In this document: positions 9,741 to 17,916 of the stretch, one piece after another
Layout of the letters: the number at the start of each line of letters is the position of its first letter
How positions within the stretch are numbered: the first letter of the stretch is position 1
Assembly: GCA_029557965.1 (NCBI GenBank)
Contig: JAKQIM010000025.1
Coordinates: forward strand, 1 to 64,000
Reading direction: 5' to 3'
From: Chloroflexota bacterium
GTDB taxonomy: Bacteria > Chloroflexota > Anaerolineae > Anaerolineales > UBA4823
DNA: 64,000 nt
Made by a program: the position numbers and the translations under genes
The notes under the pieces: model-generated
Databases searched by the model: none
What the model was told of the DNA's origin: nothing
The model's input: the letters and a program-made list of their open reading frames with translations, nothing else

Positions 9741-11332
9741 TATGCTTTCTCCGAGTCGTCAAAGCGGAAGTGCAGATCACCAACATGGATGAACCAGGGC
9801 CGTGAGGCCAGCAGGGCAAAGATAGGCCCTGGCGGGCAGCGGCGGACAACATTGATGGCAGCGTACAACTCACTGGCATGGACGTGGCTTTGTGGGTTGA
9901 GCTTTGACAGCTCGCGCACCGTGTTGACCACGGTGCGTTCAAAGGGGACGCGTTCTTTCTGGGCTTGCTTCCATACCAGGTCGATGGCCTCTACATCGGG
10001 GATTGCTACCGCCATGCGCTCATCGTACGTGGCGGTGACGATCTGTTTGAGCATTGCAAAGACGATCCCGCCATCTGAGCCGACCAACACGGTGCGGATC
10101 CAATCACGGGCGCCGCGCTGCGTATCGCATTGAATGGTGACCTCACCCGGGTTGGCGCTGCGCTGGATCCTGACCTGGCTTCCGGGCATCACGCCGCGCG
10201 TCTCGTACCACTCTTTCAGGCCGCAAACATAGCGGTTCTGGCGCACCACCCAGGCCGGGAATTTTTGGCCCGACTCGCCATCTACCAGCGTAAAGCGGAT
10301 GCGCGGGGTCTCGTAAGCCGTGGGGAACAGGTGGCTCACCCGGCGGGTAAGCGGCAGGGTGCCGGCTCGCCAGTGGGGGTAGATCAGGGGAACCTGCACC
10401 TCGTTGATCGCCGCAGATGGCTTTCCACTGTCAAGGTTCGAAAGCTCATCGTCCAATTTCCGTTCGAGGTTGAGCATCTCGTTGGTCAACAAGCTGTGGT
10501 CGTATTCAATCTCGTGGTATCGCAGCCAACTCGGGATCTGCAAGACGGCTTCGGGTTCCAAGCGGTTAAGAAACCATAACACCTCGCCCGCCGGGCCAAC
10601 CTCATCAAAACGCGGGTCTTCTTGCAAGGCCAAGTCGAGTGAGAATTCGACCAGCTTGGAATTCACATCCGTAGAAAGGCCAACCTGTTCTAACAGCGAG
10701 GTCGTCGGCAGGGGACCGCCTGCCGACATATCGAGCACGGCCTCAGCCAGGTTTAGGTGCCCGGCATTGATATCTACCAGCAAAGCCCGGGGGAACCAAC
10801 GCCCGGCGATGCGCACAAAATCAGCGTCTTTGAGCAGGTCGGCTTCCAGGCGCGCTTGCAAGCCTTCGCCATGTTTTTCCATCACGGCTGCCTGGTCGAG
10901 GCTGGGCTCTTCGATCTCAATTTCCGGCGGGTTGTTCAAGGGGTGATCGGCCAGCCCAGAAGCAAATTCTTTGAGCTCGCCTTCCTTGAAGGCCACCTCA
11001 ATCACCTGGAATTCACCCAGGTCGGGGTTTTGACCCGGACGGATCCCCTTGACCTGGCCGCGCTGCCAATTGAAGGCCGGAAAAACCAGGTGTTGATCGA
11101 GTTTGTAGGTGTCTTTAGGAAGGTAGATATCATCCCCTGAGCGGCGTTGGGCCTCGATGGCGGCCTTCTCGCGCTGGATGCGCTCTTTGACCAAGGCCGT
11201 CAAAAGCTCGGGGGTTGTCAGAGGGGTCTCGGTATCCATGAGGTAGCTGTACAAGAACTCGCGGTCCTCGCCCAGCAGCTCAAAGGTTTCCCAATAATCC
11301 TCCCGGAGTAATAGGGGTGCCGCAGCCATCAT
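9740..11332 (-). CDS. Protein of unknown function, 530 residues, cytoplasmic
   Basis: I do not recognise this protein. I set the start at ATG 11332 because GAGG lies 6 nt upstream; a TTG at 11344 is less likely. Visible segments are an N-terminal helix-rich region (about 10-60, ending LVKERIQREKAAIEAQ), a beta-rich segment around 'FNWQRGQVKGIRPGQNPD', a central helical acidic region, and a C-terminal beta-rich part with 'YPHWRAGTLPLTRRVSHLFP'. No signal peptide or membrane helix is present. It is translationally coupled to the 148-residue gene downstream. A wide divergent intergenic region separates it from the DUF2007 gene. Confidence 0.75.
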   Translation of the reverse strand: MMAAAPLLLREDYWETFELLGEDREFLYSYLMDTETPLTTPELLTALVKERIQREKAAIEAQRRSGDDIYLPKDTYKLDQHLVFPAFNWQRGQVKGIRPGQNPDLGEFQVIEVAFKEGELKEFASGLADHPLNNPPEIEIEEPSLDQAAVMEKHGEGLQARLEADLLKDADFVRIAGRWFPRALLVDINAGHLNLAEAVLDMSAGGPLPTTSLLEQVGLSTDVNSKLVEFSLDLALQEDPRFDEVGPAGEVLWFLNRLEPEAVLQIPSWLRYHEIEYDHSLLTNEMLNLERKLDDELSNLDSGKPSAAINEVQVPLIYPHWRAGTLPLTRRVSHLFPTAYETPRIRFTLVDGESGQKFPAWVVRQNRYVCGLKEWYETRGVMPGSQVRIQRSANPGEVTIQCDTQRGARDWIRTVLVGSDGGIVFAMLKQIVTATYDERMAVAIPDVEAIDLVWKQAQKERVPFERTVVNTVRELSKLNPQSHVHASELYAAINVVRRCPPGPIFALLASRPWFIHVGDLHFRFDDSEKA

Positions 11333-11519
11333 AATTCGCCTCAACCGTGTGGTATAAATAAACTTATCATCGTTTTTTCATTCAGATTACTGCCCGCATC
11401 CGTAACCGGTTAGAGCAGAGACGCGCCAAAAAACAGGCCTGAAACGCCATTTTTGCATAATTTACGCGCCTTATAATTATACACGATGTATCGAGAGAAG
11501 CGGTTGGCAAAATATACGC

Positions 11520-11537
11520 TATAATGATGGTGGAGGT
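11520..11537 (+). promoter_or_regulatory. -10 element and ribosome site of the DUF2007 gene
   Basis: A perfect TATAAT lies at 11520-11525 and a GGAGGT ribosome site at 11532-11537, 5 nt before the ATG at 11543. A transcript starting at the usual distance would have a leader of about ten bases beginning near the ribosome site. No good -35 is seen at 16-18 nt. Confidence 0.45.
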
Positions 11538-11542
11538 GCGCC

Positions 11543-11773
11543 ATGTCTGAAGATCAATGGCAGGTAGTAGATCGTGTAGATGGACTGCTGCAGGCCGAGA
11601 TCCTGAGAGGGATGTTAGAGGCCCAAGGGATCCAGGTGGTCTTAAGCCAGGAAGGTTTAGGCCAGGTTTTGCAGGTCACTCTGGGTACCCTGGGCGCGGT
11701 CGAGATTTTGGTGCCCGCTGGCATGGCCGAACAGGCCCGCCAAATCCTCGAGGCCTACTACAACTCGGAATAG
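11543..11773 (+). CDS. DUF2007-domain protein
   Basis: This 76-residue protein matches the DUF2007 pattern, a small ferredoxin-like 'putative signal transducing' domain. The typical opening 'VVDRVDGLLQAEILRGMLEA' is followed by 'GIQVVLSQE' and 'VEILVPAGMAEQARQILE'. It has no membrane helix and its biochemical role is unknown. It is the only plus-strand gene in the first 14 kb, and its last 16 bp overlap the 3' end of the convergent LysM/M23 gene. Start choice is firm because of the GGAGGT ribosome site. Confidence 0.85.
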   Translation: MSEDQWQVVDRVDGLLQAEILRGMLEAQGIQVVLSQEGLGQVLQVTLGTLGAVEILVPAGMAEQARQILEAYYNSE

Positions 11774-13200
11774 GGGAACTGCTGGACCAGCCAATCCATT
11801 GGGTCGACCTGCACTCCCCCGGCCCACATTTCCCAGTGCAGGTGTGAGCCCGTGGTGCGCAAGCCTGTGTTGCCCACCAGGGCGATTACCTGCCCTGCAT
11901 CAACCTGCTGATCAACTTCTACCAAGATCCCGATGCATTCTTTTGTATCGGGGTCTTCTTGTATGTGCATCATGCCCGAATAGATGCCCCACCCGTGGTC
12001 GATCATGATTGCACAGCCGCGCACCGCCAGGTGACCGGCAAATACCACCTTGCCGGCGGCTGGGGTGTACACCTCCACGCCGATGGCGGCCGGGATATCC
12101 AGACCGGTATGGAAATAAAGTGTTGGATCATCATTATAGTAGCGGCGCACCCCGAAATAATCTGAGTAACCGTCGAGATAGAGGGCGGGCATTGGGTATT
12201 GAAAAACGCCCTCCCAATACCGTTGGGGCGTGGCGGGTTGGGCCAGGGCGTTCCACATTTCATCTTCTGGGCGAGTAATGGCCGGATCCAGGCCGGCCGG
12301 ATCCACGATGAGGGGTGTCAGGCGGGTCAAGTATTCGCCGCTTTGCACCAAAACCTGCTGGCTGAAGGCGAAGGACGCGCCATCGGGCAGGGTCCCTTGC
12401 AGGGTCAGTGGATAAATGCCCGGCTTGAGCATGGCATATACGCTGGTCAAGGCCACGTAACGCCCCTCGGCCAGGGGGAAGAAGCTGACGGCATGCCCAA
12501 CCAGGCTGCCGCTCAGGGCTAGGCCAGGGGCCCCCACCAGGTCTAGTTGGGCGGTAACGCCTTGCGTCAGCCTGGTAAGTTCGACGGAGGTGATGGCAGA
12601 GGGCAGCGCCCCCGGGCCGTCATCCTGCGGACCTGGCAGGCGCAGCACCTCGCCCGGCAGGGCCGCCCAGGTGCCGTCCAGGCCGTTGGCTGCGGCTAAA
12701 GAGTAAGGGTCACTGCCGTTGGCAATTGCCAGCTCCAGCAAAGACTGCCCCGCTGGCAGGGCCAACCGCAAGCCAGGGGCGGGCGTCTCTTCATTTTGAG
12801 GAATGACGAGTGCGCTGCCGGCATAAAGCTCCTGCGGGCTGGTGATGTGGTTGAGTTGAATTAATGTGTCCTCTGCCACCTGGTAGCGCTGGCTGAGGCT
12901 GTGCAGGGTTTCGCCGAAGGGCACTTCTTGGGTGGTTAATACCCCCTGGATGCCTTCCATCCCAGGAATGATGATCTTGTCGCCAACTCTGATCTGGCTG
13001 GGGTCGCTGATATTGTTGGCAGCTTGCAGGTCGGCCTGTGAAACGCCAAACCGCAGCGAAATGCTCCACAGGGTATCGCCCGATTGGACGATGTAAATGG
13101 GGCCAGAAGGGGTGACATCTTGGGCCGCAGCCCAGCCGGTGGGCCAAAGCACCACTACCACCAGGCAAAGTAGGATCAGGGGACGGATATAACGCAGCAT
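11758..13200 (-). CDS. Secreted LysM-domain M23 peptidase
   Basis: The protein has 480 residues. A signal peptide lies at 1-26 (LILLCLVVVVLWPTGWAAAQ). Two clear LysM repeats follow at about 32-78 (YIVQSGDTLWSISLRFGVSQ) and 88-135 (VPFGETLHSLSQRYQVAED), and a third weaker one at about 145-195. A middle beta-rich region of about 150 residues leads to a C-terminal M23 (LytM) metallopeptidase domain with the zinc ligands in FHTGLDI (HxxxD) and SHLHWEMW (HxH). It should bind and cut, or help remodel, peptidoglycan. Convergent with, and overlapping by 16 bp, the DUF2007 gene. Confidence 0.93.
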   Translation of the reverse strand: MLRYIRPLILLCLVVVVLWPTGWAAAQDVTPSGPIYIVQSGDTLWSISLRFGVSQADLQAANNISDPSQIRVGDKIIIPGMEGIQGVLTTQEVPFGETLHSLSQRYQVAEDTLIQLNHITSPQELYAGSALVIPQNEETPAPGLRLALPAGQSLLELAIANGSDPYSLAAANGLDGTWAALPGEVLRLPGPQDDGPGALPSAITSVELTRLTQGVTAQLDLVGAPGLALSGSLVGHAVSFFPLAEGRYVALTSVYAMLKPGIYPLTLQGTLPDGASFAFSQQVLVQSGEYLTRLTPLIVDPAGLDPAITRPEDEMWNALAQPATPQRYWEGVFQYPMPALYLDGYSDYFGVRRYYNDDPTLYFHTGLDIPAAIGVEVYTPAAGKVVFAGHLAVRGCAIMIDHGWGIYSGMMHIQEDPDTKECIGILVEVDQQVDAGQVIALVGNTGLRTTGSHLHWEMWAGGVQVDPMDWLVQQFPYSEL

Positions 13201-13216
13201 CTTTTTTTATTGTGAC

Positions 13217-13597
13217 TTATGAATCGAGCCAGGTTTCTGCAATCTCAAGTTTGTCGCCCACTTGAAAATCGCTCAGCCGGGCAGTATTTAGTTCGAGTAC
13301 GTAGCGGGCCGGTCGCTGAGAGAAGTAGGCGGGCCGCCAGCGGCGCGCCAGGCACACATCCACCACTTCGTTGGCACTGTTGATCCAGACCACCGCCAGG
13401 TCCATGCGCATGAACATCATGTGAATTGAAGATTCCAGGCGGCTGTCTCGGCTCTGTACCAGCAAGAGCCCTTCGCCAGGCGGCAGGCTGGGGTGGAACA
13501 TCAACCCGCGCAGTTGGCAGAAAAAGGAAGCGCAGTAACGGGCAATTACCGGCTGAACCCGGGGGGTGGTAAGGTTGGTGATTGAAACGTATTTCAT
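13217..13597 (-). CDS. DUF192 family protein
   Basis: This 126-residue protein has the DUF192 core: 'FFCQLRGLMFHPSLPPGEGL', then 'IHMMFMRMDLAVVWINSANEV' split over the same beta layer, then 'RYVLELN' and 'VGDKLEI'. These compact beta-barrel proteins are common in extremophiles and have no proven activity. Unlike many members, it has no signal peptide. It lies 16 bp upstream of the LysM/M23 gene on the same strand, so it may be co-expressed with it. Confidence 0.85.
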   Translation of the reverse strand: MKYVSITNLTTPRVQPVIARYCASFFCQLRGLMFHPSLPPGEGLLLVQSRDSRLESSIHMMFMRMDLAVVWINSANEVVDVCLARRWRPAYFSQRPARYVLELNTARLSDFQVGDKLEIAETWLDS

Positions 13598-13630
13598 ATT
13601 ATCTTGCTGGTTGGGCAGCAGGCCATGTAA

Positions 13631-13655
13631 AAACGGGGCGACTTTCGCCGCCCCG
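13631..13655 (-). terminator. Intrinsic terminator after the response regulator
   Basis: On the minus strand CGGGGCG (13655-13649) pairs with CGCCCCG (13640-13634) across an 8-nt loop and is followed by a run of T. It ends the transcript of the response regulator at 13674-14069. Confidence 0.8.
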
Positions 13656-13673
13656 CTGCACGGTTGCCTGGTT

Positions 13674-14069
13674 TTATTGCGGTGCTTGCCGTCGGGCTAA
13701 TACCTTTTCAACGCTGTCGGTCAGTTCCTGAGGGCTAAAAGGCTTGGCAATATAATCTTCCACTTTGGCAATATGCAGGCCCAGCACTTTGTCAATACTT
13801 TGGGCTTTGGCGGTGACCACAATGACCGGGATCTCGCGTGTGCTGTCATCGGCCTTCATTTGCTGGTACACATCCCAACCATCCATGTCGGGCATCATCA
13901 GGTCGAGCAGCACCAGGTCGGGATGTTCCTTGCGAACCATATCCAATCCCTGCCGGCCGCCATTGGCGCCCAGCACTTCAAACCCGCGGCGGCTGAGGAT
14001 CAACCGCACCAGGTCGATCATTTCTTCTTCGTCTTCAATATATACCAGACGTTTGAGTTGATCTGCCAC
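13674..14069 (-). CDS. Single-domain response regulator
   Basis: This 131-residue receiver domain protein shows the acidic pocket (YIEDEEEM), the phospho-acceptor Asp (VLLDLMMPDMDGWD), Thr (VVVTAKAQS) and Lys (YIAKPFSPQ). No output domain is attached. The start is GTG at 14069, chosen because AGGAGGAG lies just upstream. It is transcribed alone, between the efp promoter region and a strong terminator. Its histidine kinase is not in the window. Confidence 0.92.
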   Translation of the reverse strand: MADQLKRLVYIEDEEEMIDLVRLILSRRGFEVLGANGGRQGLDMVRKEHPDLVLLDLMMPDMDGWDVYQQMKADDSTREIPVIVVTAKAQSIDKVLGLHIAKVEDYIAKPFSPQELTDSVEKVLARRQAPQ

Positions 14070-14159
14070 AGCTCCTCCTGATACCTTGTTAGGTCTTTCA
14101 AGTTTACCACAAGCAAGTAAGAATTGGTATCAATTTTGAATGTTATTATCGTTGCGACC

Positions 14160-14188
14160 TTGTCATAGTGCAATGCCTCCGCTATAAT
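14160..14188 (+). promoter_or_regulatory. Sigma70-type promoter of efp
   Basis: TTGTCA (14160-14165) and TATAAT (14183-14188) are separated by 17 nt, close to consensus. The efp ATG is 38 nt downstream of the -10, with a GAAAGGAGC ribosome site between. Confidence 0.8.
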
Positions 14189-14226
14189 CCGTGCCGTATC
14201 TTTGAAAGGAGCAAATTAGAAAGACT

Positions 14227-14784
14227 ATGATTGATGTCAATGATCTACGCAAAGGTGTGACCTTTGAGTTTGATAACAAGCTATACAAGGTGTTGGATTA
14301 TCACCACAACAAGCCTGGCCGCGGGAATGCTACCATCCGCATCAAAGCGGTGGATCTGCGCAGCGGAACGACCCTGGAGAAAACATTCCAATCCGGCGAG
14401 CGTGTTCAAGACGTGCGCCTGGATTTTCACAATGTTCAGTACCTGTACAACGACGGTGAAGTCTACCACTTCATGGACCTCGAGACCTACGAGCAGCCTG
14501 CCATCCAGAGCACTGTGTTGGGCGACAGCGCGCTGTACTTGATCGAGAACCTGGAAGTTAAGCTGACCTTCTACCAGGGCGAGGCCATCGATGTCGAGCT
14601 GCCCATCACCGTGGATATGGATGTGGTGGAAGGCGAAGCGGCTGTGCGTGGCGATACGGCGACGGGCGTGACCAAGCGCGTCAAGACCCAAACGGGTCTC
14701 GAGGTGCAGGTGCCGGCCTTTGTGAATGTGGGTGACCGCATTCGCGTCGATACCCGCACGGGCACATACGTTACCCGCGCTTAA
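14227..14784 (+). CDS. efp: Translation elongation factor P
   Basis: The protein has 185 residues with the three-barrel EF-P layout: KOW-like N-domain, central OB domain and C-terminal OB domain ending 'GDRIRVDTRTGTYVTRA'. It rescues ribosomes stalled on polyproline stretches. The tip loop that enters the peptidyl transferase centre reads KPGRGNAT, so the residue usually carrying beta-lysyl-lysine is Arg here. It should therefore be unmodified or modified by another route than EpmA/EpmB. It has its own promoter and a downstream terminator. Confidence 0.97.
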   Translation: MIDVNDLRKGVTFEFDNKLYKVLDYHHNKPGRGNATIRIKAVDLRSGTTLEKTFQSGERVQDVRLDFHNVQYLYNDGEVYHFMDLETYEQPAIQSTVLGDSALYLIENLEVKLTFYQGEAIDVELPITVDMDVVEGEAAVRGDTATGVTKRVKTQTGLEVQVPAFVNVGDRIRVDTRTGTYVTRA

Positions 14785-14793
14785 GTGATTGCA

Positions 14794-14829
14794 ACCTGGC
14801 AGATCGTGACCCCCTCTGCCAGGTGTTCC
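14794..14829 (+). terminator. Intrinsic terminator after efp
   Basis: ACCTGGCAGA (14794-14803) pairs with TCTGCCAGGT (14815-14824) as a perfect 10-bp stem, followed a few bases later by TTTTT. It ends the efp transcript and overlaps a GTG that could otherwise be read as the start of the next gene. Confidence 0.75.
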
Positions 14830-14849
14830 TTTTTAAACATGGTCCGTTA

Positions 14850-15194
14850 ATGCGCACACCTGCTGGCAGAGAATGTGAATACTTTTACGGAGACTATTTC
14901 CGCGGCCGTAACAATGAAGTCTGCCGGTTATTGCAATCCGTCTCGCCGCCGCAGGCCTGGAACGCCAGGCTGTGCGAAAAATGCCCCGTGCCGGGCATCC
15001 AGATGGCAAACGCTTGCCGCTCGATGATGCTGCGGCCGCGCCTGGCCCGGCCTTTCCCATTCATCTGGCAGCAGGTGCAGGTGCAAACATTTTGCGCGAA
15101 AACGCAGCGCTCGGGTTTTGACCCACACATTGGATGTGGGGCCTGCCACGAGCTGCCGCCGATCGGGGAACAACCGGATGATCCTGCTGTTTGA
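14850..15194 (+). CDS. Small Cys-rich protein of unknown function
   Basis: This 114-residue protein is rich in Cys. The N-terminal 'GRECEYFYGDYFRGRNNEVC' is followed by 'RLCEKCPVPG', 'ANACRSM', 'TFCAKT' and 'GCGACHE'. The CxxC pairs suggest zinc or an iron-sulfur cluster (inference). No signal peptide or membrane helix is seen. I chose ATG 14850 because an upstream GTG (14823) lies inside the efp terminator, but no clear ribosome site supports either start. Its last 17 nt overlap the start of the HAD-DinB gene, so the two are likely co-translated. Confidence 0.65.
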   Translation: MRTPAGRECEYFYGDYFRGRNNEVCRLLQSVSPPQAWNARLCEKCPVPGIQMANACRSMMLRPRLARPFPFIWQQVQVQTFCAKTQRSGFDPHIGCGACHELPPIGEQPDDPAV

Positions 15195-16359
15195 TCTCGA
15201 CGATACGCTGCTCGACAACCCAATGGACATCTTCTTGCCGGGGTATTTGCAGGCTTTATCCGCGCGCATGGCGGCCCATGCAGATCCTCAGCAGTTGGTA
15301 CGCACTTTGCTTGCCGCAACCAATGAAATGATTGAGCAGGCCCGGCCTGACCGCCGGTTGGTCGAGAATTTCGACGCCGCTTTTTATCCTCCATTGAATT
15401 TAAAGCGCGCCGATGTCCAGCCAAGCATTGATACCTTCTACGCGCAGGATTTTCCGGCCCTGCGGCGAAACGTGCAAAAACGCCCCGAAGCCGTGCGGGT
15501 GGTGGAAGATGCGCTGCAGCGTGGTTACCGGGTGGGGATCGCAACCAACCCTCTCTTCCCCCTCACCGCCATCGTCCAGCGCCTGGAGTGGGCCGGTCTG
15601 CCCGTAGAGCAGTATCCCTTTGCCCTGGTGCCCTCTTATGAAAGCTTTCATTTTGCCAAGCCTAACCCGGCCTATTTTGCAGAGTTCTTGGGCCGCCTGG
15701 GCTGGCCGCAAGAGCCGGTGGTGATGATCGGGAACGATGTCAGCCTGGATATTGCGGCCGCGCGCCAGCTTGGCTTGCCTGTCTATTGGGTGAACGGAAC
15801 AGAGCAGTGGCCTGGGCCAGACGAATCCCCCCCGCACGGCGGGCTGGAGGGTCTGCTGCCCTGGCTGGAAAGCCAGGACGCGGATGCGCTGGCCCCAAAG
15901 CTCACCTCGCCCTCGGCGATGCTGGCGGTATTAGAATCCACGCCGGCGGTGCTGGCAGCCCTGTGCGCTGACCGGGGGGATGAGGCCCTGGCTCTCCGGC
16001 CTATGGCTGGGGAATGGAGCCCGGTAGAGGTGTTATGCCATTTGCGAGATGTAGAGCAGGAGGTCAACCTGCCTCGGGTGAGCAAGGTGGCGCATGAAAA
16101 CAACCCCTTCCTTGCCGGGCAAGATACAGACCCCTGGGCTGAAGAGCGAGATTACCTGCACCAGGATCCTGTGCAGGCGCTTTCATCGTTTACGCAGGCA
16201 CGTATTGAGTTGGTCACCCAACTGCGCAGCCTTGATGCGCAGGGGTGGAACCGGCCCGCGCGCCACGCCATCTTTGGCCCCACCTTGCTGCACGAATTGG
16301 TCAATATCATCGCCGCACATGACCGGCTGCATGTACAGCAGGTTTTCAAAGCCTTGTGA
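15178..16359 (+). CDS. HAD-family hydrolase fused to a DinB-like domain
   Basis: The protein has 393 residues. Residues 1-215 are a HAD phosphatase with motif I LFDLDDTLLDNP, motif II VGIATNP, the Lys in FAKPNPAYF, and motif III/IV MIGNDVSLDIAAA. A linker leads to a DinB_2-type four-helix domain at about 240-390 (PMAGEWSPVEVLCHLRDVEQ, then AAHDRLHVQQVFKAL), with His residues in the metal-site positions. HAD enzymes dephosphorylate small metabolites, and DinB-superfamily members are often thiol-dependent metalloenzymes. The joint substrate is unknown. The start is ATG 15178, 17 nt inside the preceding Cys-rich gene. Confidence 0.88.
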   Translation: MILLFDLDDTLLDNPMDIFLPGYLQALSARMAAHADPQQLVRTLLAATNEMIEQARPDRRLVENFDAAFYPPLNLKRADVQPSIDTFYAQDFPALRRNVQKRPEAVRVVEDALQRGYRVGIATNPLFPLTAIVQRLEWAGLPVEQYPFALVPSYESFHFAKPNPAYFAEFLGRLGWPQEPVVMIGNDVSLDIAAARQLGLPVYWVNGTEQWPGPDESPPHGGLEGLLPWLESQDADALAPKLTSPSAMLAVLESTPAVLAALCADRGDEALALRPMAGEWSPVEVLCHLRDVEQEVNLPRVSKVAHENNPFLAGQDTDPWAEERDYLHQDPVQALSSFTQARIELVTQLRSLDAQGWNRPARHAIFGPTLLHELVNIIAAHDRLHVQQVFKAL

Positions 16360-16393
16360 TTTTCATCAAATCAAGCGAGAAGTTCCCCGCGTT

Positions 16394-17548
16394 TTAGCCT
16401 CTTTTTGATGGGCCTTCTTCAGCCCCGGGCGGGGTGGGGGCAGGCAGGTTGGCTGGGGCATCTTTTGCTGCCCCGCCGTTGTTCTCACTGCCAGAATCCG
16501 TGTCGAAGATCTTGATCACCCGTTTGACCAGGCTGGTGAAGACGTTGTGCTGGTAGCCTGCCAGCCAGGCCAGGATGTAGATCACCCACGGTGCCTCTAC
16601 AGCCGTATCGGCATTGGTGATGGCAATCAGGCCGCCGCGCATGATCCAATAGACGAAAGCGCCTAGCCCGGCGCCCATCAGGGGGCTGTTGAGATACCAC
16701 ATGGAATGCTGCTTATCGAAGTCTTGATCTTGGGCCGTGTGCTTGATCAGGGCAAACCAGGCGCCCGTCACGCCGCCCAACCCGCCGCAGATCATGCTTG
16801 CCAGCATGCCGCGCACATCAGCGCTGAACCCGGCAAAGACCGGCGTGTGCAGTGCCAGGAAAAGCAGGATGAATGCAATTCCCCAAATCAATTCATAGAT
16901 GAAAAGAGGCAAGCCGTAGCTGGCAGACCATTTGCGGGCCTGCAGGTTTTGCTTGAGCAAGAACTCCACTTCGTTAATGTGGCGCTCGGCTTCTTCGTAA
17001 TAATCGCGCCCTGCCAGCAGGTAGTTGCGGGCGTATTTGATCTGGTCCAAGAGCATCCGGCCAAGCTCAACCGTGTGAATATCTGTGTCGAGCCTCTCTT
17101 TCGCCGCATCGGCGCGTTTCCATAATTTGTCCATGCGCTCATCTTTGATGAAGAAGCTGACCAGTTCTGGCTCGGCTGGCAGGGCATCTTTTTGAAGCGG
17201 GGATTCTTTGCTTTTCAATCCGCCCGTGGGGCTGGGGTCTTGGTAGGCCTCGGGGCTGAACGGCAGAGCGCCGGTGGTGGATGCGATAGGAGGCAGGGGA
17301 ACCTCTTCTTGGGGCAGGCCGGTATAGCCGGCAGGCTCTAGGGTCTCGGTTGCCGAGGTCATATCTTTGACCCCTTCTTCCAGGCTCTCGCCGCCTGTCT
17401 CGACGCTGGCTAAAGCAGCCTCAATTTCTGCCAGTTCTGTATCCTCTTGAGCAGTGCCCATTGCCCCGTCGCTGTCGATTTCTGCCTCGGGCTGGCCCTG
17501 TGCTGGTTCGGGTTCTACCACGTTTTCATCTTCAACCGTCCCGCCCAT
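16394..17548 (-). CDS. Membrane protein of unknown function with acidic N-terminal tail
   Basis: This 384-residue protein is not recognised. ATG 17548 is chosen because AGGAGG lies 6 nt upstream. Residues 1-130 are acidic, disordered-looking and rich in Glu/Pro/Thr. Residues 130-215 are helical and may form a coiled coil (RMDKLWKRADAAKERLDTD). Three or four membrane helices follow at about 225-335 (YELIWGIAFILLFLALH, then MLASMICGGLGGVTGAWFAL, then GAGLGAFVYWIMRGG, then WVIYILAWLAGYQHNVF). The tail is short and polar. It is convergent with the HAD-DinB gene and divergent from ftsH. No function is assigned. Confidence 0.8.
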   Translation of the reverse strand: MGGTVEDENVVEPEPAQGQPEAEIDSDGAMGTAQEDTELAEIEAALASVETGGESLEEGVKDMTSATETLEPAGYTGLPQEEVPLPPIASTTGALPFSPEAYQDPSPTGGLKSKESPLQKDALPAEPELVSFFIKDERMDKLWKRADAAKERLDTDIHTVELGRMLLDQIKYARNYLLAGRDYYEEAERHINEVEFLLKQNLQARKWSASYGLPLFIYELIWGIAFILLFLALHTPVFAGFSADVRGMLASMICGGLGGVTGAWFALIKHTAQDQDFDKQHSMWYLNSPLMGAGLGAFVYWIMRGGLIAITNADTAVEAPWVIYILAWLAGYQHNVFTSLVKRVIKIFDTDSGSENNGGAAKDAPANLPAPTPPGAEEGPSKRG

Positions 17549-17916
17549 ATAAGACCTCCTGACCGTCATTCTTTCAATTATGAATGATGCGCTATATGCC
17601 AGTATAGATTAAGATATCCATTCCGTCAAATGGCATTTGTAGACCGCATGCATGAAACGGCCAACTGTTGAGCCCTCTCGCGGGGTCAAATTTCGTTAGA
17701 AGCGTGTTAGAAATGCGATTTTTGGGATAGGAAAATTCCCTATATCATCCATAAGATTGGTATAATCCGCTTACTGGTCGTTGCAGAGATTGTGAAACCA
17801 AGCTGGCCTTCTTACGCTGCCTGAAAGTTTAACTCTTAATGCAGGGATCAGTAGGTCTGGCGAATGAGACGCTTCGGCAGACGCTTTGTCTTTTTTGGAA
17901 CATTTCGGAGGTGTCC
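17549..17916. promoter_or_regulatory. Intergenic region with extended -10 promoter of ftsH
   Basis: This 368-bp stretch separates the divergent membrane-protein gene and ftsH. On the plus strand TTGGTATAAT (TATAAT at 17761-17766) forms an extended -10 (TG-N-TATAAT), and no good -35 is seen. A leader of about 145 nt would follow. A GGAGG ribosome site at 17907-17911 lies 5 nt before the GTG at 17917. I see no further gene, repeat or clear hairpin here. Confidence 0.55.
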
